A stretch of DNA of 64,000 bases from Flavobacteriales bacterium (GTDB lineage Bacteria > Bacteroidota > Bacteroidia > Flavobacteriales_F > PHOS-HE28), in NCBI GenBank assembly GCA_016721005.1, contig JADKJM010000003.1, forward strand, positions 74,566-138,565. The letters are read 5' to 3'. Made by a program: the position numbers and the translations under genes. Below are positions 44,367 to 52,821 of this stretch, one piece after another. Below the pieces are notes generated by a model. That model was not told the DNA's origin. It saw nothing but the letters and a program-made list of their open reading frames with translations, and searched no databases. Numbering within the stretch: the first letter of the stretch is position 1; the number at the start of each line of letters is the position of its first letter.

Positions 44367-44475
44367 GGTTGGTCGTGTTGAAGGTTGTTGAGCCTGCCCC
44401 GGGCATGACCCGGGGTTGTTCGGCGGGCTTGCTGCGTTCAAGCCGAACAACTCTCAACACGACCAACGAACAACC
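44367..44475. repeat. Dispersed palindromic repeat, copy 2
   Basis: Same family and orientation as copy 1, with left arm GGTTGGTCGTGTTGAAGG, the GCCCCGGGCATGACCCGGGG core and right arm CGAACAACTCTCAACACG. It sits between the CPBP stop and the ftcD promoter. Confidence 0.85.
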
Positions 44476-44478
44476 ACC

Positions 44479-45270
44479 CTACGGCCACAGCACACTCAAC
44501 CCATTGTTGGCCATGTGCAACAGCACAGGCACCCAGATGGAGCCGCTGCGCGCACGTGCGTAACCGAGCACCACGCCCATCGGGAGGATCAGCAGCATGA
44601 TGGGGATGCTGTACTGCAGGTGCATGAGCGCGAAGACACCCGCAGTGAGCGCCACCGAAACGTTCTCATCCACGATGTGTCGCAAGGATCCGTAGAGCAG
44701 ACCGCGCAGCAGGAATTCCTCGAAGAGCGGACCAAGGATCACCACACCGAGGATGAGCAGCGGGAAATTGGTGGTGCTTCCAACGACCTGCTCCATGAAG
44801 TCGGTATCGAATACCGGGAACACGCGCGCAATGCCTTCAATGGCGAGCAGCATGAGCATGAAGAGGCCGCCCCACTTCAGGATGTGCTTGATCGGCGGAA
44901 CGCGCAAGCCCAGCAGGTCGGTTTGACGATCGCGCTTCCACAGCCATGTGACCAGCAGGATCAGTGCGGTACAGATCCCCCCGCTCCACGCCGATTCCAT
45001 ACCGACGAGGTCGCCGTTGAAACCGAGGTCCTTGAGCCGTTGTTGAAAGAGCGGATCCTCGAACCAACTGAAGGAGAAACTTGCATCCGCGAGCTCGGGC
45101 GTGCGTGCCGCAATGCCATGCACCAGTGCGATCGCTTGCACCAGAAAGAAAACAATGATGACCATCGCGAAGAGCGCAACGCCCATGGAGAACTCCAGCG
45201 CAGGTGGTCTTGAAGGGTCGTGGACGGGTGGGTCAACGGAGGACTTCTCCGGAGCGGACGGGCTTTCCAT
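44479..45270 (-). CDS. CPBP family intramembrane metalloprotease
   Basis: About 263 residues; the start at MESPSAPEKSSVDPPV overlaps the hutI 3' end by 38 bp, and MGVALFAMVI at 45186 is an alternative. It has about 8 membrane segments. The CPBP motifs are GPLFEEFLLRGLLYG (Glu-Glu and Arg) and the metal histidine in FALMHLQYSIP and LLHMANN. The family includes Rce1-type prenyl proteases and bacterial proteins of unknown substrate. It lies between hutI and ftcD, but no link with histidine degradation is known. Confidence 0.88.
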   Translation of the reverse strand: MESPSAPEKSSVDPPVHDPSRPPALEFSMGVALFAMVIIVFFLVQAIALVHGIAARTPELADASFSFSWFEDPLFQQRLKDLGFNGDLVGMESAWSGGICTALILLVTWLWKRDRQTDLLGLRVPPIKHILKWGGLFMLMLLAIEGIARVFPVFDTDFMEQVVGSTTNFPLLILGVVILGPLFEEFLLRGLLYGSLRHIVDENVSVALTAGVFALMHLQYSIPIMLLILPMGVVLGYARARSGSIWVPVLLHMANNGLSVLWP

Positions 45271-46528
45271 CAATGAGTACGGTGTCGAGGTGATCCGTGC
45301 CGAAGGCGTACGGCAGATAAGCGAGCGAAGGTACCTCGCGGGTGATGAGCAAACTGGCGCGTTTGCCGATGGTGAGGCCACCAAGTTCGCCTTCGAGTTG
45401 CATCGCGGCAGCAGCGTTCATGGTGAGTGCGGTGATCGCTTCCTCCGGCAACATGCGCAGTTGGATGCACGCCAGTGAAAGCACGAAATTCAAGTTGCCG
45501 CTGGGTGTGCTGCCCGGATTGTGATCGCTGGCAAGCGCGACCGGCAGACCGCTATCGATGAGTTGCCGCGCGGGAGCGTATGGGATGCGGAGAAAGAAGG
45601 AGCAGGAGGGGAGGAGTGTCGGGATCGCTTCGCTTCGCTCGCGATGACCGGTGGAAGGTAATGATGCAAGAGCGGTGATGTCGGCTTCGGTCATGACCTC
45701 CAAGTGATCCACGCTGAGTGCGCCTTGTTTCACAGCGGCTTGGATGGCACCGATGCTGGTGAACTGGTTCACGTGGACCTTGCCGGGTAGCCCGTGCGCC
45801 GCGCCAGCCTCCAACACGCGCTCCATTTCCGGCACGGTGAAGTAGTTGGTCTCGCAGAACACATCCACGAAATCGGCGAGGCCTTCCGCCACGACCTGCG
45901 GGATCATCGTGTTGCAGATCAGGTCGAGGTAGCCCGCGCGGTCCTCTTTGAACTCGGGCGGCAATGCGTGTGCGGCAAGCAAGGTGGTCTTCACCTGTAG
46001 CGGCAGTTCGGCTTTCAGCCGCTTCGCCACGCGCAGCATCTTCAATTCACTTTCGAGCGTAAGGCCGTACCCGCTCTTGATCTCCACGGCCACAGTGCCC
46101 TGGTGCATCATCACCAACAAACGTTCGCGTGCTTGGGCGAAGAGATCCTCTTCGCTCATCGCGCGCAATTTCATCGCGCTGTTCAGGATACCACCGCCGC
46201 GCGCGGCGATCTCCTGGTAGGTCAGTCCGTTGATCTTGTCCACGAACTCCTCCTCACGCGGCGCAGCGAAGACGGTGTGCGTGTGTGGATCACACCAGCC
46301 GGGCAGCACATAGCGTCCCGTTGCGTCGATCACTGTGAGGTCGCTCCAGTCGGCGATCCCGGGGAAGTCGTTCATGGACCCGAGCGCGGTGATGCGACCG
46401 TCCTCGGCCATCAGCCAGCCGTTCTCGATCACGGGCAATTGCGCCATCGCTGGTCCTGCCACACGGGAAACGCCAGCGGGAAAAGTCCCTACGAGGGCTT
46501 TGGCGTTCTTGATCAGGAGGCGGCGCAT
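45233..46528 (-). CDS. hutI: Imidazolonepropionase with in-frame repeat insertion
   Basis: This 431-residue protein hydrolyses imidazolonepropionate to formiminoglutamate in histidine degradation. Metal-site motifs are WCDPHTHTVFAA, LLAAHALPPEF and VALASDHNPGSTP, with VNQFTSIG and SVDHLEVM. The protein has an extra segment around residues 291-303 (STGHRERSEAIP), encoded by a GCTTCGCTTCGCTCGCGATG repeat at 45627-45646, inside the otherwise conserved run from ALASLP to TLLPSCSFFL. The start at MRRLLIKNAK avoids 16 unrelated residues. Confidence 0.95.
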   Translation of the reverse strand: MRRLLIKNAKALVGTFPAGVSRVAGPAMAQLPVIENGWLMAEDGRITALGSMNDFPGIADWSDLTVIDATGRYVLPGWCDPHTHTVFAAPREEEFVDKINGLTYQEIAARGGGILNSAMKLRAMSEEDLFAQARERLLVMMHQGTVAVEIKSGYGLTLESELKMLRVAKRLKAELPLQVKTTLLAAHALPPEFKEDRAGYLDLICNTMIPQVVAEGLADFVDVFCETNYFTVPEMERVLEAGAAHGLPGKVHVNQFTSIGAIQAAVKQGALSVDHLEVMTEADITALASLPSTGHRERSEAIPTLLPSCSFFLRIPYAPARQLIDSGLPVALASDHNPGSTPSGNLNFVLSLACIQLRMLPEEAITALTMNAAAAMQLEGELGGLTIGKRASLLITREVPSLAYLPYAFGTDHLDTVLIDGKPVRSGEVLR

Positions 46529-46576
46529 CGGCGTAAAGAAACAGCGGAGCGAAGGAACCCGGGAATGTTGATCCAC

Positions 46577-46819
46577 TTCCCTTCGATCTATCGGCTCTTA
46601 TGACCATTCCGATCGCGGTGGGCGCTACTGCTGCGACCCTGCCGTACGGCAGGTCGGTACATGCGCTGATCGTATCTGCTACATGCTATGACCCCTCCGG
46701 GGTCGGAGCGCCGCAGTGCTGACCCCGAAGGGGTCGCAGCATGTAGCTATCGTTGTCCAGCCGTTCGCAACGACCCCGAAGAGGTCGCAGCAATTCCGGT
46801 GTTCAAAACCCGATCGTTG
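46577..46819. repeat. Intergenic region with palindromes
   Basis: No gene seen. A 16-bp perfect palindrome CCTGCCGTACGGCAGG lies at 46638-46653. Then GACCCCTCCGGGGTC and the related GACCCCGAAGGGGTC and GACCCCGAAGAGGTC hairpins follow, the first two flanked by CTACATGCTATG and CGCAGCATGTAG, which are themselves inverted. Together (46678-46748) they form a long hairpin that may serve as a bidirectional terminator. Confidence 0.7.
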
Positions 46820-47545
46820 TCAGATCGCCGATCCATCCACCGACAGCAACCCCAAGCCCCACTTGCTCTGCTCGGCGCCGTGCTTGATGAACTCGCGGTG
46901 TGTGTAGCGTTGCTTCACTTCATTCCAGAACACGGAAACGAAATGGTTCGGCACGGGTGCTCGATCCGGCGCGATGTCATGGAAGGCGATGAGGCCGTGT
47001 GCATCCACCAGCGCGCTGTAGGTCTCGAAATCCTGCTTCACACCATCGTAAGTGTGGTCGCCATCGATGAAGAGGTAATCGATGCGCCGATCGGCCAGAA
47101 CACCGGTGATCTGCTGGTGTACATCCCGTGAATGCGAATCGCCGCGGATCAGGTGGATGCGCTGGCCCGGTTTCGCGAACGCGTTGTAGAGCGGCAGTTT
47201 CCACGCCGGGTAGCCGCCACCGAAATCGCCCTCGGGCAGATCCACGGAGATCAAGGTCGCATCATCGGCGGCGAGCAAGCAGGAGAGGAGCAGGGTGCCG
47301 CCGGTCGCGGTGCCGATCTCCATCACCACCTTCGGACGTTGCGCTTCGATGCGCGTGGCGAGCGCCAATAATTCCTCCTTGAATTGCCAGGGCATCACCA
47401 GTTCGCACTCCTTTTCAAACAGCAGATCGATGGTGGCGGCCAGCCCATTCTTGGCATAGCACGCATGCACCAACTTGATGGACCTACGGATGGCCTTGCT
47501 GATCAAGTAGCGGCTGATCGCCGAGCGGATGGGGTTGGCGGACAT
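46820..47545 (-). CDS. Class I SAM-dependent methyltransferase (Methyltransf_24 / CmcI-like)
   Basis: This 241-residue protein has a Rossmann core with motif I KVVMEIGTATGGTLLLS, LISVDLPEGDFGGGY, and DYLFIDGDHTYDGVKQDFETY followed by HGLIAFHDI. These are features of the methyltransferase-24/cephalosporin-hydroxylase-like group. Its acceptor cannot be told. Members often sit in glycan or secondary-metabolite loci, but here it stands alone. A TTTCTTTGC motif lies just before the start. Confidence 0.85.
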   Translation of the reverse strand: MSANPIRSAISRYLISKAIRRSIKLVHACYAKNGLAATIDLLFEKECELVMPWQFKEELLALATRIEAQRPKVVMEIGTATGGTLLLSCLLAADDATLISVDLPEGDFGGGYPAWKLPLYNAFAKPGQRIHLIRGDSHSRDVHQQITGVLADRRIDYLFIDGDHTYDGVKQDFETYSALVDAHGLIAFHDIAPDRAPVPNHFVSVFWNEVKQRYTHREFIKHGAEQSKWGLGLLSVDGSAI

Positions 47546-47629
47546 GTCGGGGGCAAAGAAAGGGTGAGCGCAATGGGGATGCTAGAACAAGACAAGTGGT
47601 CGCTCTTGGATCCCGGAACCGATCGCGGA

Positions 47630-48316
47630 TCAGTCCGCAAGGCGTGGTGCCATTTGTTGAACCGTGTAGTACACGCTCATCAGCCCACCCAGCAGCGTAG
47701 CAGGCCCTGTCATGTACGTGTCGTCCAGCGTGTTCAACTCCACGTTCGCATAGGGAACCAGCCCCAACAGGAAACGCTCGCCGACCTTGTAGTTGATCGC
47801 TGCTTCGACGTGGATCATGAACTGCGGTTCGTCGATGTTCAACGGGTGGAATGTTGTTCGACGTTCCGAGCCATCCTCGAACACACTCCGTTCTCGTGTG
47901 TTCAACAGGACATCCAAGTGGAGTCCAGCGCTCGGCACGAATTCGAACTTGCCCACACCGATCCTGTAGCCCAATTGAAGCGGGATGCGCAAGGCACTTG
48001 CGGTCACCGTGGTCTCATTCGGGATGAAGGGATCATACAGGTGCAGCGGCCGATAGTTGAATGTCACGTGGTAGCGCGTGGTGGTGTGCAACACCCCGGT
48101 ACCGAACACCCAATGCTTGCCCAGGTCGGCACGTAGCAGGAGCCCGCCGCCGTACCGCGCACTATTCGCAAGTTCCGCATCCGGGTTATAGCGGTCGGCC
48201 TCGTACATGTACGGGCAGTTCTCCACCGAAGCACCCACGCCCAACCGGAGTCCACTCTCCTGCGCGTGCATGACCAAGCATGTGGGAAGCGCAGCAAGCG
48301 CGAGCAGGGATCGCAT
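47630..48316 (-). CDS. Outer-membrane beta-barrel protein
   Basis: This 228-residue protein starts at MRSLLALAALPTCLVM, a signal peptide ending HAQ. It is made of alternating strands (SGLRLGVGASVENC, ARYGGGLLLRADLGKHWVFGTGVLHTTTRYHVTF, SALRIPLQLGYRIGVGKFEFVPSAGLHLDVLL, AAINYKVGERFLLGLVPYANVEL), as in porin-family 8-stranded barrels. Function unknown. Confidence 0.8.
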   Translation of the reverse strand: MRSLLALAALPTCLVMHAQESGLRLGVGASVENCPYMYEADRYNPDAELANSARYGGGLLLRADLGKHWVFGTGVLHTTTRYHVTFNYRPLHLYDPFIPNETTVTASALRIPLQLGYRIGVGKFEFVPSAGLHLDVLLNTRERSVFEDGSERRTTFHPLNIDEPQFMIHVEAAINYKVGERFLLGLVPYANVELNTLDDTYMTGPATLLGGLMSVYYTVQQMAPRLAD

Positions 48317-48376
48317 GGTGCTGGTTCCCGGGTTCGTGTCAAGGGCCGGTGGCGACAAGCACCTACCGGTACACGA

Positions 48377-49714
48377 CTACTGTTTTACAACCACCGTTCT
48401 GTACCGCTCGCCTTCCGTCCGGAGTTCCAGCAGGTAGGTCCCTTGCACGAGACCGCCCAGGTCAATGGTCAACCGTTCGGATCCGGAGGTGCGTACAGCA
48501 GGCACGATCACTTGCTTGCCGGTCACATCCGTGATGATCACGGTGGAAGTGCCGCTCACTGTGGGCAACTGCACCGTGACCAGATCGGTTGCGGGGTTCG
48601 GGAAAACGTGGAGAATATCCTTTTCCGCAACACCGACGAAAGTCATCAACTGGCAGAACCGGACCGTGGGGGCCACCGTGCCCACGTTGTAGTCCACTAC
48701 CGGGAAGCCCAACTGCAACGGGGTCAGGTCGCAGAACTGGAATGTACCGGTCATGCTCCCGGCATTGACCGATGAATCCTGGACGCTCCAGTACCCCGTG
48801 GTATCCCCGGTCACCAGGTCGAAATTGTACCAACTATCCCCTATGGTCACCGTCCCATCGTTCGTGAAGATGGCCGTAGGCGAAGGTGGTACGGGCAGCG
48901 GCGCATTCAGGAAGCTCACCGCCAGGGTCACCGTCCCGTCCGGGTGGTTGAAGAAGTCCTCGGCATTGGTCATGCTGCCCATGCCCGTGAGGGATCCGTG
49001 GTTGTGGAAGACCCCCGCGAGATTGATCATGTCATTGAACAGGACCAACCCATGATTGGTGTAGGTGCCCGCATTGGTGAAGGCCACATGGTCCATGGTG
49101 CCGTCGTTCGTCAACTCACCCGCGTTGTACAGGCTATCGGCTTCAATGAACGCCGATGGCCCGTTGGTCAGGGTGCCCGCGTTGTACAAGCTGTCCACCC
49201 CGGTCACGGTGCCGGTGCCTTGGTTGGTGAAGGTCTGCCCGGTGTAGATCACGGCATGCACCAGGTCTCCACTGTTGGTGTAGTCCCCCATGTTGAACAG
49301 CGTGTCGGTACCGCTGATCGTGCCGGTGTTCATGAAGGTGGCCTCGTTGGAATAGGCCCTGATCTGCGCGGTCCCTTGGTTCGTGAACGTGCCTCCTTGC
49401 ACCGCCATGCGGTCCATGCCGAAGGTTCCGCTGTTGGAAAAGATGCCCCCGGTCATGAGCATGCTACGCGGCACGGCGTCCTGCACCAGCGCGCCCGGAG
49501 CATTGATCGTGATCGACCCGGAAACAAGGCCCAGGTTGTTGTTCAAGGTTACCTGGTGGTTGATGGTGATGTTCATGGTCTGGTTCGGGATGCAGAAGCA
49601 ATCCCAAGTGGTAGGCATGTAGTACAGGCCATTGGCCACACTGGCAATGTTCTGCGCCCACGAGGCAACGCTGCACAGCAGCACCAGCGTGATAGCGGTA
49701 ATGGATCTCTTCAT
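48377..49714 (-). CDS. T9SS-secreted beta-helix-like repeat protein
   Basis: This 445-residue protein starts at MKRSITAITLVLLCSVASWAQ, a signal peptide. Residues about 60-290 are short Asn/Gly/Thr-rich repeats (GGIFSNSGTFGM, GGTFTNQGTAQI, QTFTNQGTGTVTG, YNAGTLTNGP, FTNAGTYTNHGLV, AGVFHNHGSLTG), the look of a right-handed parallel beta-helix. The C-terminus (HVFPNPATDLVTVQLP ... QGTYLLELRTEG ... YRTVVVKQ) is a T9SS type-A domain. It is likely an adhesin or surface scaffold. Confidence 0.83.
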   Translation of the reverse strand: MKRSITAITLVLLCSVASWAQNIASVANGLYYMPTTWDCFCIPNQTMNITINHQVTLNNNLGLVSGSITINAPGALVQDAVPRSMLMTGGIFSNSGTFGMDRMAVQGGTFTNQGTAQIRAYSNEATFMNTGTISGTDTLFNMGDYTNSGDLVHAVIYTGQTFTNQGTGTVTGVDSLYNAGTLTNGPSAFIEADSLYNAGELTNDGTMDHVAFTNAGTYTNHGLVLFNDMINLAGVFHNHGSLTGMGSMTNAEDFFNHPDGTVTLAVSFLNAPLPVPPSPTAIFTNDGTVTIGDSWYNFDLVTGDTTGYWSVQDSSVNAGSMTGTFQFCDLTPLQLGFPVVDYNVGTVAPTVRFCQLMTFVGVAEKDILHVFPNPATDLVTVQLPTVSGTSTVIITDVTGKQVIVPAVRTSGSERLTIDLGGLVQGTYLLELRTEGERYRTVVVKQ

Positions 49715-49761
49715 TTCGTGTCCGGGGTTGAATGGTTGCGGTGCTTCAAAGATCGTTACAC

Positions 49762-50096
49762 GCCGCCGTCATTCAATATGATGCCGTCGCCGTTCAACTT
49801 GATGACGCCGCCGTTCAGCTTGATGACCTCGCCGTTCGGCTTGATGACGCCTCCATTCAATGTGATGAAGCCATCGTGCAGCTTGATGACCTCGCCGTTC
49901 AGCTTGATGACGTCGCCGTTCAGCTTGATTCCGCCGTCGTTCGACTTGATGACGCCGCCGTTCAGCGTGATGCCGTCGCCGTTCAACTTGATGACGCCGT
50001 CGTTCAACTTGACGCCGCCCTTGTTCGACTTGATGCCGTCGCCGTTCGATTCGATGCCGCCGTCGTTCAACTGGACGCCGCCCTTGTTCCACTTCG
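49762..50096. repeat. Minisatellite of 21-bp units
   Basis: About 16 tandem units of 21 bp with consensus GACGCCGCCGTTCAGCTTGA(T), some one base longer or shorter. Because 21 is a multiple of three, frames stay open on both strands. On the minus strand a heptapeptide repeat G-(G/D/E)-V-I-K-L-N is read, and several unit differences there are silent (CTG/TTG for Leu). It lies about 50 bp upstream of the minus-strand T9SS gene start and about 210 bp before the FN3 gene. Confidence 0.92.
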
Positions 50097-50308
50097 CAAC
50101 GGACCCGTAGCACGGTACGCCGAATGCGTACACTCCATGCCGATCGTGTCCTTCGGGAACCCGCGGTCCACAAGGCTTTTCGTCGCCCCGTGAGGTGATA
50201 TCCCCGGGGGGGCCGGGGAAAAGAATTCCGGGCCTTCATCCAATATCCGGGTGGGATCCAACGCTATTGCATCATCACCAACATCGGGCATACACGCCCC
50301 TGAACACC
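50097..50308. other. Region between minisatellite and FN3 gene
   Basis: No gene recognised. It contains a G7 tract with flanking C/G runs (about 50203-50220) and presumably the FN3 promoter. Confidence 0.35.
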
Positions 50309-50941
50309 ATGGCAACCATCCTCTATTTCGTCAAACTGGCGCTCGCCCGCCTCACCCCCGCGCAACTCATCGAGCGTGCCCGGGCCATTGTACTGGCCAT
50401 GACGGCCAACATCAACTTCACCACGCCCAACCCGGCGCTGCCCGCCGTAACGGCCGCCACCGATGCGCTGGAATTGGCGGATGCCGCTGTGCTCAACAAC
50501 GGCGGGCGGCAGGACTACCTGGCCCGCAACCAGCGCATGCGTGAACTGCGCGACCTGCTCACGTTGCTTGGGGCCTATGTGCAAGTGACCAGCGGCGGCG
50601 ATCCGGAGAAGATCCTGAGCGCCGGTATGCAAACGCGTGCGTCGGCTTCGCCCGTCGGCCTGCTGCCTGCGCCGGGTAACCTGCGTGCGCTCACCAGTTC
50701 CTTGTCCGGTGTGATCGACCTGCGCTGGGACCGCGTGAAGGGCCGCTTGGTGTACGAGGCCATCATCGGCGAAGGCGACCCGCAGCTGCCCGAGAACTGG
50801 AAGCCTCTGGTGGTGCTGGGCCGCAACAGCTACAAGGCCACGGGCCTCAAGAGCGGCATGACCTACTACTTCATGGTACGCGCCATCGGTGCCGCTGGCC
50901 CCGGCCCGTTCAGCGACCCCGCCACCGAGAAACCGAAGTAG
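50309..50941 (+). CDS. FN3-domain protein (intact paralogue)
   Basis: This 210-residue protein starts at MATILYFVKLALARLTPAQL. Residues 1-110 are helical (IERARAIVLAMTANINFTTPNPALPAVTAATDALELADAAVL ... RMRELRDLLTLLGAYVQVTSGGDPEKILSAGM). The rest is one fibronectin type III domain (APGNLRALTSSLSGVIDLRW ... TYYFMVRAIGAAGPGPFSDPA). No signal peptide is seen; the N-terminus is only mildly hydrophobic. The same two-part architecture is found in the frameshifted gene at 25259. Both genes follow 21-bp-based minisatellites. The function is unknown. Confidence 0.85.
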   Translation: MATILYFVKLALARLTPAQLIERARAIVLAMTANINFTTPNPALPAVTAATDALELADAAVLNNGGRQDYLARNQRMRELRDLLTLLGAYVQVTSGGDPEKILSAGMQTRASASPVGLLPAPGNLRALTSSLSGVIDLRWDRVKGRLVYEAIIGEGDPQLPENWKPLVVLGRNSYKATGLKSGMTYYFMVRAIGAAGPGPFSDPATEKPK

Positions 50942-50953
50942 CCGAAGAACCCC

Positions 50954-50992
50954 GGAACGGTGCCGCTGCCACGAACGGTCCGGCACCGTTCC
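50954..50992 (+). terminator. Intrinsic terminator after the FN3 gene
   Basis: 12-bp stem GGAACGGTGCCG / CGGCACCGTTCC with a 15-nt loop, followed by ACATTTCG. The T run is weak. Confidence 0.6.
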
Positions 50993-51056
50993 ACATTTCG
51001 GACCCGCCGCACACAATGATCCAACACATTCCGCGTATTCCACAAAAGCACGACCC

Positions 51057-51395
51057 ATGGCCACTGCCCCACAACCCCATCCGCAACTCCTGCGCCTGTT
51101 GCAACGCCTGCTCCGTGAGAGCGCGCGCCTCCATGACCTGATCGAAACGATACACCGCGCGCTCCAGCCATCGCCGGACACCGCATCGCCGGATACGGTA
51201 CCCGAGCTCACCCCCACGGAAGAGCGCGTACTCCTTGCCATTGTGAACAGCAACGACAAATTCTCCGCGATCTGGTCCGACCTGCGCATGGGCAAGCGCA
51301 CCTTCGAGGGGCACTTGAACAACCTGTACGAGAAGTTCGGTGTGCGCAAGCGGTCATCGTTGGTGCGTGAAGCGGTGAGGAGGGGAGCGGTGTGA
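51057..51395 (+). CDS. Small LuxR-type HTH protein
   Basis: This 112-residue protein starts at MATAPQPHPQLLRLLQRL. A helical or coiled N-terminal half (LLRESARLHDLIETIHRAL) precedes a GerE-type HTH (LTPTEERVLLAIVNSNDKFSAIWSDLRMGKRTFEGHLNNLYEKFGVRKRSSLVREA). There is no receiver or ligand domain, so it resembles stand-alone GerE-like regulators. It lies 65 bp after the FN3 terminator; a regulatory link to the FN3 protein is possible but unproven. Confidence 0.8.
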   Translation: MATAPQPHPQLLRLLQRLLRESARLHDLIETIHRALQPSPDTASPDTVPELTPTEERVLLAIVNSNDKFSAIWSDLRMGKRTFEGHLNNLYEKFGVRKRSSLVREAVRRGAV

Positions 51396-51535
51396 GGGGG
51401 GGTGAGCACGTTTCCGATCGGTATGCACTAATTGGTAGTGGAATGCACAAGCCTAGACTCGTTTTCACAGGCCGACGCACTGCGAGGCCATGCCCATCAG
51501 CATGCTGGGGCGGCATTGCGCCCAAAGCACTCCCT

Positions 51536-52462
51536 CTATTCCCGAATGAACCGTTGCGAATAGGTCCGACCATCCACAACGACCCGTACCACATACAATC
51601 CTACCTCGTGGATGTTGACCAGCACTTCACGACACTGTGGTGATGATTGATACACGACCCTTCCAAGCGGATCGAAAACGGTTACCTCTGCGATCGCTTC
51701 GCTGCCATTCCACCGGATCATTCCATCGGCATTCCAGGTCACCGCGTTCGATATCGTCCCCGCCTCTGGTACCGACACCGAAAGGTCGATCAATTCGACC
51801 GCATCGATCAGGTAGTAGGCCGAATGAGTCGATGTTCCGCTGATCTCCACGAGCTCCACCTGGGCGCTCGGTTCGAACGATCCGATGGTCAAGAATGCCT
51901 CACCACCTTGGGCCACAAAGTCCCCCTGAAGGAAACCCCAATCGTCGAACATGTCCAAGAAGGGCTCGCCTTCGAAGATGATCTGTGGTGTTTCCATGAG
52001 TTCCCCACCGGTGTTCCCGATCACCTGGTCTTCAGTGAACAAGGCTCCGAGTCGGCTCACCGCATATCTGAAATAGGAATGGGCGCGGTAGCGGAAGGTT
52101 AGTCGGTAAGCATGCCCTGCGAGTAAAGGACCAACGGGTACGGCACAATAATCCTTGGACGTACTGAGGTTGATAAAAGCGTAGAATCCGGCGAACCGGT
52201 TGCCGTCATAGGCCTCACGATAATACCAAGGTTCCGCTGGGTTCATGTATTCGCCACACGCCGAGCTGTTCTCCATGGTGTAGAGGTCCGGAGTGGCGAT
52301 GTTGGCGGAGTACCACGGAGTGGCAAGTTCCAAGGAAACGGTCCAAGGCGTTCCTACGCACGAGGCGGGTTCTTCAAAACTGCCATTGGGTACGAGGTTC
52401 TGGGCTGTCGCCGTCGCGGCGAGAGCAAGAGTCAATAAGGGAAGAAGGAGTGCTTTGGGCAT
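51536..52462 (-). CDS. T9SS-secreted protein, family Y copy 0
   Basis: This 308-residue protein starts at MPKALLLPLLTLALAATATAQ, a signal peptide followed by NLVPNGSFEEPASCVGTPW, the opening of carbohydrate-binding-like beta-sandwich domains in this family. YREAYDGNRFAGFYAFI, FDDWGFLQGDFVAQGGEAFLTIGSF and HSAYYLIDAVELIDLS follow. The C-terminus (TVFDPLGRVVYQS ... VGLYVVRVVVDGRTYSQRFIRE) is a T9SS type-A domain. It is more divergent than the two Y copies at 54551 and 56693 and lacks a downstream X gene. Confidence 0.83.
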   Translation of the reverse strand: MPKALLLPLLTLALAATATAQNLVPNGSFEEPASCVGTPWTVSLELATPWYSANIATPDLYTMENSSACGEYMNPAEPWYYREAYDGNRFAGFYAFINLSTSKDYCAVPVGPLLAGHAYRLTFRYRAHSYFRYAVSRLGALFTEDQVIGNTGGELMETPQIIFEGEPFLDMFDDWGFLQGDFVAQGGEAFLTIGSFEPSAQVELVEISGTSTHSAYYLIDAVELIDLSVSVPEAGTISNAVTWNADGMIRWNGSEAIAEVTVFDPLGRVVYQSSPQCREVLVNIHEVGLYVVRVVVDGRTYSQRFIRE

Positions 52463-52637
52463 GTTGTTTCTCCTTTCAAATTGTTGCCACTTATACACCT
52501 TCAAGGACAACGGCACCTGAGTGCGCGCTGCCTCTACTTGCTTCCGGCACGCTTGCGCGCCGGGTGCTTACCGCCCCACCCGGTTGCGGCGTGCTCCGGG
52601 TGGGGTCGGTATCTTTGCCTAGCTTGTGTTCATCTTC
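52463..52637. other. Intergenic region with promoter-like block, copy C
   Basis: A TTG (in GGTTGCGG) and a TATCTTTG box at 52610-52617 are spaced 26 bp, the Bacteroidota -33/-7 spacing. They are followed by the shared core GTTGGTGGGACATGAGCGAC at 52646-52665. The terminator present in copies A and B is missing because the sequence switches to the X1 remnant after ACCAAGGCC. Confidence 0.5.
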
Positions 52638-52821
52638 TTACCTGAGTTGGTGGGACATGAGCGACCAAGGCCTATACCCGAATTGCTGGGCGTACACTGT
52701 AGGGGCTGTTCCGGAAACGGCGGGATCCACCAAATGCAAGCGAGAGAATGGCGCTACACAACCAGCGTTGGTGAATGCATCCGCAGTACCACTCAACAGC
52801 AGGAACCCATCCCGGTTCACC

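Noticed and set aside
49762..50096. CRISPR or DR-element array
   Set aside because: 21-bp units without spacers; tandem satellite only.
48944..50110. 388-codon plus-strand frame running into the minisatellite
   Set aside because: Open only because it is antisense to the T9SS gene and then follows 21-bp repeats that keep all frames open.
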